From Trichomonas vaginalis G3 (Eukaryota; Parabasalia; Trichomonadida; Trichomonadidae), in NCBI RefSeq assembly GCF_026262505.1, contig NC_067208.1, positions 12,285,962 to 12,349,961 of the forward strand: a stretch of DNA of 64,000 nt. The letters run 5' to 3'. Of this stretch, positions 10,643-19,205 are shown one piece after another. A model generated the notes under the pieces. It was not told the DNA's origin, did not search any database, and was given only the letters and a program-made list of their open reading frames with translations. The first letter of the stretch is position 1. Each line of letters starts with the position of its first letter. Both the position numbers and the translations under genes were made by a program.

Positions 10643-11059
10643 ATGATAGTTCGTGCAGGGTTCTCTTCTATTTGCTAAATAAATCCTTAGATATTACAGT
10701 AAATCGACTATTTTTATGTAAATATTATCCTCTACGATGTTACCTTATCATAGGTCCCTCATTTGGCCTACAAATGAATACCTTTCTAGATATAATTATG
10801 ATAAAATAACGACCAACTTATATTCTTTAGAATTGAATTTGCATTCTTAAGAGCAAAACCTAAATATAATTTAAACTGAATGATTATCAATCTAGATAGT
10901 TTCTATGTCACTTTTAGGTGCTGTGATTCTCTCTTGAGACATACTTGGATGAGTTCTATATATAACAAGTATGAATGAATTCTCGTTTACAGATATGCAA
11001 TGAACTTAAAAATAAAAGAACTTGTTCTTTCCACTAGTTTCTAAAAATGCTAAAAAAAG
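10643..11059. other. Intergenic spacer
   Basis: AT-rich; holds the Sec61 gamma 3' end and the tRNA-Asp downstream flank. No gene seen. Confidence 0.4.
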
Positions 11060-11131
11060 CTCGGTCACCGGGAATCGAACCCGGATCAAAAGAACGACAA
11101 TCTTACATGATAACCATTACACTATGACCGA
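11060..11131 (-). tRNA. tRNA-Asp (GTC)
   Basis: Read on the minus strand, the 7-bp acceptor stem TCGGTCA/TGACCGA, a D-arm containing AATGGTTA, an anticodon loop TTGTCGT (anticodon GTC after T33) and a T-arm CCGGG-TTCGAAT-CCCGG fold correctly. The discriminator base is G, the expected identity base for tRNA-Asp. The first anticodon-stem pair is a T-T mismatch. No intron; CCA is not encoded. Confidence 0.93.
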
Positions 11132-11862
11132 TTTACATTTTAACTTATTTAATAAATTATTTTCATTTTATACATAAACATTTAGCTTATATTCATTATG
11201 TTGTATCTTTGTTTTAAGGATGTCGTAGTATGAATCACTCTATTAAAAATTTGCTAATATATTAAAACTAATATTCTTTATAAAATAATATGATTATAAT
11301 AAATTAGATTAATGTGTTCGAAATACCCTCAATTTTTTACTTTTGCAACTCAATATTAGTTTTAATAATAAGAATGCATATATTTTTGAAGAAATCTCCT
11401 TAAAAATTTGCTAATTTCCATGAGATTTGATTATAATAAATTAGATTATATTTCGAACACATTAATCTAATTTATTAAACATTATAATTAAAGGTTCAGA
11501 CTTGGCAATTCTGTGTGCTTTAAGGAATGGTATAGTTTTAATTTGAAAATTTTGATCGTATGAAATTGTAACTTTTTCTGAGCATTCACGACTCTTCCTT
11601 TATGATATGGTGAAAGAATTTATCTAAAATTAGATAATGGATGCAAATATTTAGGTTTATCTCAATTATTCCGCATTGCTGATAATTTTTACATATCTCA
11701 GAATTTATAATAATCAGTAAATAAATGATTTGCATTGATGATGTTAATATATTTGAAGCATATGATAAGTTTCTGAAAATAAGAATCGACACATATAAAT
11801 TCAAAATGGCTTTAATAAACATACTGACTCTGCGCAATAAATCTATAAAATTATAGTAATTA
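11132..11862. other. AT-rich spacer with an inverted repeat
   Basis: No gene seen. About 25 bp around 11297-11320 (TAATAAATTAGATTAATGTG...) recurs inverted at about 11454-11478. A related sequence occurs near 15470-15505, so this is a short dispersed repeat. Confidence 0.45.
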
Positions 11863-11943
11863 TTTTCCATATGCATTTTTGAGAGTTAATGATTTTCTTC
11901 AGAGGATAGTTGTGCTGGAGTTGCGGGTTGGTTTTCAATGGTG
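11863..11943 (-). repeat. 81-bp duplicate of the 3' end of the 14246-15055 gene
   Basis: Identical over 81 bases to 14223-14303, which is the last 19 codons plus stop and 3' flank of the unknown-family gene. The two copies lie in direct orientation on either side of the 2.26-kb inverted-repeat element. Perfect identity means the duplication is recent. Confidence 0.9.
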
Positions 11944-12035
11944 GAGTGTGGTAGAATTTACGAAAAAGTGACACTAGAAAAGTGACACTTAACCTTAAAT
12001 TTCCAAACACTATTTTTTGATTGTATTTTGTTATT

Positions 12036-13112
12036 TATATATTTATATATGTATATTTATATATGTATATTTATATATGTATATTTATATATGTATATTT
12101 ATATATGTATATTTATATATGTATATTTATATATGTATATTTATATATGTATATTTATATATGTATATTTATATATGTATATTTATATATGTATATTTAT
12201 ATATGTATATTTATATATGTATATTTATATATGTATATTTATATATGTATATTTATATATGTATATTTATATATGTATATTTATATATGTATATTTATAT
12301 ATGTATATTTATATATGTATATTTATATATGTATATTTATATATGTATATTTATATATGTATATTTATATATGTATATTTATATATGTATATTTATATAT
12401 GTATATTTATATATGTATATTTATATATGTAATTTATATATGTATATTTATATATGTATATTTATATATGTATATTTATATATGTATATTTATATATGTA
12501 TATTTATATATGTATATTTATATATGTATATTTATATATGTATATTTATATATGTATATTTATATATGTATATTTATATATGTATATATTTATATATGTA
12601 TATTTATATATGTATATTATATATGTATATTTATATATGTATATTTATATATGTATATTTATATATATATATTTATATATGTATATTTATATATGTATAT
12701 TTATATATGTATATATTTATATATGTATATATTTATATATGTATATATTTATATATGTATATATTTATATATGTATATATTTATATATGTATATATTTAT
12801 ATATGTATATATTTATATATGTATATATTTATATATGTATATATTTATATATGTATATATTTATATATGTATATATTTATATATGTATATATTTATATAT
12901 GTATATATTTATATATGTATATATTTATATATGTATATATTTATATATGTATATATTTATATATGTATATTTATATATGTATATATTATATATATATTTA
13001 TATATGTATATATTTATATATGTATATATTTATATATGTATATATTTATATATGTATATATTTATATATGTATATATTTATATATGTATATATTTATATA
13101 TGTATATATTTA
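12036..13112. repeat. AT minisatellite, 14-bp then 16-bp units
   Basis: A nearly perfect array of TATATGTATATTTA (14 bp) to about 12700, followed by the 16-bp variant TATATGTATATATTTA to about 13110, with a few phase slips. None of the three plus frames contains a stop, which gives long spurious frames of Tyr, Ile and Phe ([12 protein letters not shown]). These are not genes. Confidence 0.97.
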
Positions 13113-13348
13113 AAAGACGGTGGTTCACCAACATGATTATGAAAATGATGTCCATTTACAAATCTGTATTGATTAGATTTCATTTCAAAGGTAAAGTTAG
13201 CACTACAACTTCCCCATCTACAGTAATGTCTAATAATTGTTACTCCATCTGAATTCAAATGCGAATCTTTCCGATAATTGCAGTTAGCACGCATCTCTGC
13301 TTGAACTCCATATTGAAGATAATGAATGAAATCAATATATGTTTTGTA
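13094..13348 (-). pseudogene. WRKY/FLYWCH-like zinc-finger relic of a MULE transposase
   Basis: The minus frame after TGA 13349-13351 reads YKTYIDFIHYLQYGVQAEMR, then [40 protein letters not shown] and [18 protein letters not shown]. The spacing C-x4-C-x21-H-x-H with RWGSC and HFHNH is that of the WRKY/FLYWCH/GCM-like finger that precedes the catalytic domain in many Mutator-like transposases. The frame then runs into the AT minisatellite, so the catalytic domain is gone. It has no in-frame ATG at the true N-terminus. Family assignment is by motif spacing only. Confidence 0.55.
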
Positions 13349-13477
13349 TCAGCAAGGGGTGCAGGAACGGATTGATTCATTTAAAAAATGAAAAAAGTGA
13401 GAATTGTAAATAATTAAGGTTAATATTGAATAAATAATACATCAAACTAGTTTTAGAGTTGATAGTAAGAAGCGAAG

Positions 13478-13929
13478 AACACTACCAGTAAGATACAGCA
13501 GTAGTAGCTGCTTCATGCTGCATTGAGTATTGTTGAATAATTTGAAGTAGTGGTTTTTGAAATCAGCACCCCTATGAGAGCGCTGGCGACCGAAACACCA
13601 CTAGTAAGATTGTGTATTAGAAACTGCTTCATGCTGTGTTGAGTAAGCTTCGATGTCTTTGTAGGATAGCTTTCTGAGAGCGAAACAAGATAGTGTTGAA
13701 AAAAAATTTTGAAAATCTGAGAGACTGTGCAAGAGCCAACGACCAAAACACTACCAGTAAGATACAGCAGTAGTAGCTGCTTCATGCTGCATTGAGTATT
13801 GTTGAATAATTTGAAGTAGTGGTTTTTGAAATCAGCACCCCTATGAGAGCGCTGGCGACCGAAACACCACTAGTAAGATTGTGTATTAGAAACTGCTTCA
13901 TGCTGTGTTGAGTAAGCTTCGATATCTTT
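13478..13929. repeat. 183-bp direct repeat, two copies 269 bp apart
   Basis: Bases 13478-13660 and 13747-13929 are almost identical (one difference seen, GATGTCT against GATATCT). Each copy itself contains two related halves sharing CTGCTTCATGCTG and TTGAGTA. A minus frame across them (13513-13785) simply translates this repetition, and I do not call it a gene. Confidence 0.9.
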
Positions 13930-14245
13930 ATCAGACCACCTTTAAATTAACCACTCACATTCTCACTGTGGTCCATCTAAAATTTGTAAACTTTATGACA
14001 TAAAATTATATTATATGCAGGATCCCACCTATTACTTAATCTTTTTGGAATAAATGCTTTATAATATTTATCAATTGATTGTAATTTTTTGTATAAAAAA
14101 AGTTTTTTATTTATATTAAAAATATATTCGGTTAATGATATTATCTTATAATTTGTAAATAAATCTAGTAATAAAATAACTTTAATAGTTGGTGTCACTT
14201 TTTCGAAAATTCTGGTTTTTTCTTTTCCATATGCATTTTTGAGAG

Positions 14246-15055
14246 TTAATGATTTTCTTCAGAGGATAGTTGTGCTGGAGTTGCGGGTTGGTTTTCAATG
14301 GTGCTATATCCATTGAAGAATGCATAGACTTTTGAAGAAATCTCCTTAAAATACCTGGTAATTAGCCATTGTCTGTTTTCTTGGTTCGGATTATTCTTTT
14401 TTTCCCATTCGTACTTGAATGCGTCATCTATATCAAGCTGTATATAGTCAGGATTAGAATTATCTGAATTGTATTGGAAACATAATTTAGTAAGACGGTA
14501 ATGTTCAACATTAAATTTTGAACAGACAAGGAATATAGAAGTATCTTTATCAGGATGGATCTTTGAAGCGAAGATACGGAAATATACGAATGGATGCCAA
14601 TCATAAAATGCATTCCTTAGTCTTTCTTCATTTTTAACAGGATGTGGTTCTTCAAATCGAATTTCATTGAGATCAAGATCTTTATTTGAATATCCTGTAA
14701 GTCTATGCAATACTTCTAAGAAAGGGAGGTCTGTCTTAATGTAGAATTGAACAAATACTTCACCTTTATATGAATATAATTTTTTCCCATAAACAAATGT
14801 AGCTGCAAGGATAGTTATAACGCCATCTTTTTTGTATGAAATCATAAAAGGTACATAGTCTTTATTATATTCATGATAAAAATTTGGCTTTTTAACTCCA
14901 AATTCTTCGGAAAAATTAATTAAAGCAAATTTGCTCTTGAGGATATCGACAATTTCTTTGTTTTGAATCCAAAAACAAAGCTTAGGAACGTTTCCTTCCA
15001 GTTCCCAAGGTAAAAAAAGCTTAGCTGGAAAACCAAAAGCCATAGGTTCGGACAT
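14246..15055 (-). CDS. Unknown trichomonad protein family, copy 1, 269 aa
   Basis: I do not recognise this protein. It is soluble: there is no signal peptide or membrane segment. Marked features are LPWELEGNVPKLCFWIQNKE near the start, a basic/aromatic centre (VPFMISYKKDGVITILAATF), LPFLEVLHRLTGYSN, KNEERLRNAFYDWHPF, IHPDKDTSIFLVCSKFNVEH and a C-terminal NNPNQENRQWLITRYFKE. The tandem paralogue at 15541-16312 conserves all of these, so the family is real and under selection. An initiator TCATTA lies 9 nt upstream of the ATG. The last 19 codons are duplicated at 11863-11943. Alternation of hydrophobic strands suggests a mixed alpha/beta fold, but no function can be assigned. Confidence 0.8.
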   Translation of the reverse strand: MSEPMAFGFPAKLFLPWELEGNVPKLCFWIQNKEIVDILKSKFALINFSEEFGVKKPNFYHEYNKDYVPFMISYKKDGVITILAATFVYGKKLYSYKGEVFVQFYIKTDLPFLEVLHRLTGYSNKDLDLNEIRFEEPHPVKNEERLRNAFYDWHPFVYFRIFASKIHPDKDTSIFLVCSKFNVEHYRLTKLCFQYNSDNSNPDYIQLDIDDAFKYEWEKKNNPNQENRQWLITRYFKEISSKVYAFFNGYSTIENQPATPAQLSSEENH

Positions 15056-15060
15056 TGAAA

Positions 15061-15066
15061 TAATGA
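15061..15066 (-). promoter_or_regulatory. Initiator (Inr) TCATTA of the 14246-15055 gene
   Basis: On the minus strand TCATTATTTCA precedes the ATG; taking A of TCA as +1 gives a 9-nt leader, as usual in trichomonads. Known for Trichomonas vaginalis genes; here inferred from match and position. Confidence 0.6.
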
Positions 15067-15540
15067 AAATTTTGACATCAAAAATTGTGAATTCATGATT
15101 TAAATTGTGAACTTTACAAAAGAAATTGTAATTACAGATTTATATAGTCATTAAATTCTTTTATTATTTACTTACCTTTTTCATAACTAAGGAATATTAC
15201 TTTTAAAGAAAATTGGGAAAAAACAGTCGATCCTTGGAATCATCAAGAGATAAAGAAGAGACCTAAAATGGTCCGTCCACACCCAGCACATTCATGGTGA
15301 TGCTCATGCAGTAATGAATCACATTAGATCGATTTCAACTTATTTGATGATTGGAAGAATTTTTAGTAGCATACACCTTGATAACATCTTGACCTATGTC
15401 AAGAATTGTCAAGTTATTCATAAAGCCTCATATCTCATATATATGAAATTAATATTCTTTATAAAATAACATATCGAACATATTAATCTAATTTACTAAA
15501 CATTTGTATTCATAAAAAGATTTTATACATTTTTTGATCC
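15067..15540. other. Spacer between the tandem paralogues
   Basis: No gene seen. Near 15465-15500 it repeats the CATATTAATCTAATTTA motif also found at 11455-11480. Confidence 0.4.
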
Positions 15541-16312
15541 TTATTGATTTTGAATTGTTTCGTATCCATTGAAGAATGCATAGATTTTTGAAGAAAATTC
15601 CTTAAAATACTTGGTAATTGGCCATTGTCTGTTTTCTTGGTTCGGATTATTCTTTTTTTTCCAAATCAACGCGGTACTGGTCGTAAAGATCAAGCTTGAT
15701 ATAGTCAGGATTAGAATCATCTGAGTTGTATTGGAGGCATAATGTACTAAGACGGCAATGCTCGACATTAAATTTTGTGCAAATAAGAAATATAGTAGTA
15801 TCTTTATCAGGATGAATCTTTAATTCGAAAAGACGCAAGTATGCCAACGGTGGGCAATCATAAAATGTATTCCTTAATCTTTCTTCATTTTTTAGAGGGC
15901 ATGGTTCTTCAAATTGAATCTGATTTAGATCAAGGTTTTGATTTGAATATCCTGTAAGTCTATCTAATACTTCTAAGAATGGAAGATCTGTGGTAATGTG
16001 GAATTTAACAAATACTTCGCCTTTATAGTCATATATTCTTTTTCCATAAACAAATGTAGCTGCAACAACAGTTATAACGTCACCTTTTTTGTAGGAAATC
16101 ATAAAAGGGATTCTGTCTTTAATATACTGATGATAAAAGCTTGCTTTTTTGACAGCATATACTTCCGAATAATTGATTAACGCAAATTTCTTCTTTATTT
16201 CATCGACAATTTCTTTGTTTGTAATGAAAAAGCAAAGCTTGGGGATGTTTCCCTTCCTTTCCCATGGCTTAAGAAGCGAAACTGGATATCCACAAATCGT
16301 TTCTTCTGCCAT
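15541..16312 (-). pseudogene. Unknown trichomonad protein family, copy 2, one-base frameshift
   Basis: Paralogue of the 14246-15055 protein, starting at ATG 16312 (MAEETICGYPVSLLKPWERK). It aligns along its length (NIPKLCFFITNKEIVDEIKK, IPFMISYKKGDVITVVAATF, LPFLEVLDRLTGYSNQNLDL, KNEERLRNTFYDCPPLAYLR). The first frame ends at 15647 after DLEKKE, while the expected tail (KKNNPNQENRQWPITKYFKE) continues in the next frame to 15541. The cause is a run of eight T on the plus strand at 15653-15660 where copy 1 has seven (14397-14403). It is therefore either a genuine frameshift pseudogene or a homopolymer sequencing error. Unlike copy 1, no TCATTA initiator precedes its ATG. Confidence 0.75.
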
Positions 16313-16561
16313 TAAAAAATTAAAATTTTCAGGATTCACTCTAACGATATAGAGTATACAAATTATAAATTCACAGAATTTTTTGCTTGAATGTCATTAG
16401 GTATTTAATATAATCGTTTTAAATCTATAAACTTAATCAAAATTAAAAATTTTATCAGAAATCTTTGTAGTCATTGTTTTCTAAATGTATAGCATGATAT
16501 TTTTTTTCACATAATGAAATGATGAGATAATTTAGTTGATAAAATGTAAATATATTTTTAA

Positions 16562-18106
16562 ATGTCCAATCAAGACATTCGTCCAATCAAATACAGTGAA
16601 CTGAGAAGTGTTATTCAATATCATATTGATTCATATAATGCATTGTATCAGTTAAAAATTGACAGAGAAGAAGATTTAAACTCAATTTACAAAATGATCA
16701 AAACAGAGCTGATTGATTCAAAGAAACATCCTCCCGAAAATATTATAAAAGACATTTTAAATATCATTGAGTACAATAATCGGTATACAAAGTCATACTT
16801 GAAACTTGCAAAACTCATTTCTGATGATTATCATGTAACAGATGTTTCTAATATTACAAATCTTTCTAACTACCTCTTTTATGAAGAATATGGAATTAAT
16901 TTGGACAAAACAAAAAAATTCGAAACAATTAACATACAAAACCTCAAAATTCATTCAGAAGATACAATTTTCAGAGCAATTATGGATAATGACTTAGAAA
17001 AATTCATTGCATTCACTGAAAGACAAGGATTTGATAAAGATCAAAAACTCAAGAGTAATTTGTATCCATATTCATCCTGGGGACATTCATTACTTGAATT
17101 ATGTTGTTACCATGGAGCAGTTGATTGTTTCAAGTTCTTAAGAACAGAATTTAAATCAGCAATAACTGATACATGTCTCAAATTTTCATTTTTAGGAAGA
17201 AGTAAAGAGAACTTGAGTGAATGTTTGAAATATCTGAAACCAAATGAATTTTGCATGAGATACGCAATTATTTCACACAACATTGATTTTGTTACATTTC
17301 TGATGAATGAATATAGTTTATATATCGACTTAGAATACTGTGCCGAACATAACAATATTGAATCATTTTTAGTATATTTTGATCAAACTAATGATGTTGA
17401 CAAATGTTTTGTTTATTCACCTATGTTTAATATTCCATCCTTTTGTGAATATTTCCTTTCACGTTGTAAATATATCAATACAAGAGTTAATGGATTAACA
17501 GCTCTTCACAGTACGACATGGAATAATTGTAAAGAAATTGCCGAACTTCTCATTTCGCATGGCGCATATGTCGATGTGAAAGACAACAATAAAAAAACCG
17601 CTCTTCATTATGCAGCATTGAATAATAGTAAAGAAATAGTCGAACTTCTCATTTCGCATGGTTCAGATATCAACGAAAAAGATAATTCCGGAAAAACCGC
17701 TCTTCATTATGCAGCACAAAAAGATTATAAAGAAATAGTCGAAATTCTTATTTCACATGGTGCAGATATCAACGAAAAAGATAATTCTGGGAAAATCTCT
17801 CTTCATTATGCAGCATGGAATAATTGTAAAGAAACTGTTGAACTTCTTATTTCACATGGTGCAAATATCAATGAGAAAGATGAAGATGGAAAAATCGCTC
17901 TTCATTATGCAGCACAGAAAGATTATAAAGAAATAGTCGAAGTTCTTATTTCACATGGTACAAATATCAATGAGAAAGATAATTCTGGAGAAACCGCTCT
18001 TCATTATGCAGAATGTAATCGTTGTAGAAAAACTGCCGAAGTTCTTATTTCGCATGGTGCAAATAGCTCTGATTGTAAAAACAAAGATATTTTTTGCCTA
18101 ATTTAA
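16562..18106 (+). CDS. Ankyrin-repeat protein (DUF3447-type), copy 1, 514 aa
   Basis: The intact member of a duplicated pair. Residues 1-310 form the trichomonad N-terminal region (MSNQDIRPIKYSELRSVIQY, HSLLELCCYHGAVDCFKFLR, EFCMRYAIISHNIDFVTFLM). Residues from about 313 carry six canonical ankyrin repeats of the form TALHYAAxNNxKEIxELLIS + HGADINEKD. The tail (SSDCKNKDIFCLI) has Cys at position -3, not -4, so it is not a CaaX box. Copy 2 (minus strand, 25891-30911) has the same N-terminus but ten repeats and is interrupted by transposons. This copy serves as the uninterrupted reference. Homology extends about 120 bp upstream and 75 bp downstream. Confidence 0.88.
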   Translation: MSNQDIRPIKYSELRSVIQYHIDSYNALYQLKIDREEDLNSIYKMIKTELIDSKKHPPENIIKDILNIIEYNNRYTKSYLKLAKLISDDYHVTDVSNITNLSNYLFYEEYGINLDKTKKFETINIQNLKIHSEDTIFRAIMDNDLEKFIAFTERQGFDKDQKLKSNLYPYSSWGHSLLELCCYHGAVDCFKFLRTEFKSAITDTCLKFSFLGRSKENLSECLKYLKPNEFCMRYAIISHNIDFVTFLMNEYSLYIDLEYCAEHNNIESFLVYFDQTNDVDKCFVYSPMFNIPSFCEYFLSRCKYINTRVNGLTALHSTTWNNCKEIAELLISHGAYVDVKDNNKKTALHYAALNNSKEIVELLISHGSDINEKDNSGKTALHYAAQKDYKEIVEILISHGADINEKDNSGKISLHYAAWNNCKETVELLISHGANINEKDEDGKIALHYAAQKDYKEIVEVLISHGTNINEKDNSGETALHYAECNRCRKTAEVLISHGANSSDCKNKDIFCLI

Positions 18107-18947
18107 TGAGTTTTTTTCACCCAATTTAGAAGATGATCTCAAGCGCTCCAAATTGAAGTTTATCTTATACTTCTTAGATGTTTGGTAATTAATACTCAAT
18201 GGATTTACTCTTTTATGAACTCCATTTTAAACAGAAGAATCATTGATCCTGTATTGGCGACATACGCAGCATATGGAATGCTGCAGTGCCCTCTACCACG
18301 AAAAATAGAAAGAACAAATTATAAAAATGACTAAGAGTTTGTATTATAATATATGAGCACATCAATTGGATTGATGAGAAGTGCATTTCTCTTAAATTGT
18401 GGAAGAGCTCGCATCTTATGATTATCTCATAAATGCTAAAGACTGCAGCATACCGAATATTGCTGTGGTCTCTACCACCAAAAAATGGTTACAGGACGGA
18501 ATCGAGAAATCAGGCAAGATGAAAAGTATTATCAGGAAGTAAAAACGAGATTTGGATTCTTTGAACCAAATAAAATGAAATTGTAAGTATATTGGTCGCT
18601 GAAACGGCTGGTATTCTATTTCTTTCTAAGATACATATATAATGCATGAGAAGGAGCAGCGATCAAAAATTGAGAGCTTTTTGCGGTTCTAACGGTTTTC
18701 AAATGGAACATGTTTTAGGTGAATTTATGACTTTCATGACTGCTGCACACGGTTTGAGCGATCCACTACACGCATACATGACCATTTCAATCATTATATT
18801 GGAGAATATCCAAGTTGAAACAAGATATTTAAAAATATCAAAAAGTTTTTCCTGATTACTGCTTGCAAATCGCTTCAGGACTAGGTACAGAGCTTGCACG
18901 CATGATATTTAGTTCAAAAAAATTAAAAATCCTAAAAAAGAAAAAAT
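18107..18947. other. Intergenic spacer
   Basis: Bases to about 18180 match the 3' flank of ankyrin copy 2 (CTCCAAATTGAAGTTTATCT). Near 18250-18300 and 18440-18490 there are two diverged copies of a GCAGCATA..GAAT...GCTG....TCTACCAC motif. No convincing gene; a 69-codon frame at 18646 has no recognisable features. Confidence 0.4.
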
Positions 18948-19021
18948 CTCCTCCCGTGTGGATCGAACACACGACTTCCAGATTAACAGTCTGACACTCT
19001 AACCAACTGAGTTAGGGAGGA
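18948..19021 (-). tRNA. tRNA-Asn (GTT)
   Basis: Read on the minus strand: acceptor TCCTCCC/GGGAGGA, D-arm with AGTTGGTTA closed by ACTC/GAGT, anticodon stem TCAGA/TCTGG with loop CTGTTAA (anticodon GTT), variable loop AAGTC and T-arm GTGTG-TTCGATC-CACAC. Discriminator G. No intron, CCA not encoded. Confidence 0.95.
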
Positions 19022-19205
19022 ATTTACATTTAGGAAATCTAACTCGTATATATCATATCTAATGAAAACTTGAAGAATAAATTTATGATTTTTTATTTCT
19101 TAGTTGGAACTAATAAAGAAGCATAAAGTATATTAGTAGATATTTCACCTATTGTTACATCAAATTATACTCAATTAAGAATTAATTAAAATAAAATATA
19201 TATTT

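Larger units (their letters stand above)
11953..14213. mobile_element. 2.26-kb element with 22-bp terminal inverted repeats
   Basis: The left end (AGAATTTACGAAAAAGTGAC + AC, 11953-11974) is repeated inverted at 14192-14213 with one mismatch. Inside are an AT minisatellite (12036-13112), a zinc-finger relic of a Mutator-like transposase (13094-13348), a direct duplication (13478-13660 and 13747-13929) and a short unrecognised minus frame (13977-14198). No intact transposase is present, so this is a non-autonomous or decayed DNA transposon. An exact target-site duplication is not visible; instead an 81-bp duplicated host sequence lies 9 bp outside each end. Confidence 0.6.

Noticed and set aside
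12017-13252. Long plus-strand frames of Tyr, Ile, Phe and Met (up to 411 codons)
   Set aside because: They are direct translations of the 14/16-bp AT minisatellite, open in all three frames because the unit contains no plus-strand stop.
13513-13785. Minus-strand 90-codon frame (MKQLLLLYLTGSVLVVG)
   Set aside because: It spans the 183-bp direct repeat and only reflects that repetition; no promoter or family.
13977-14198. Minus-strand 73-codon frame with basic residues
   Set aside because: No ATG start and no recognisable motif; it overlaps the element's terminal repeat.
11863-14303. LTR retrotransposon flanked by 81-bp direct repeats
   Set aside because: The repeats are the 3' end of a host gene, and no gag, pol or primer-binding site is seen between them.
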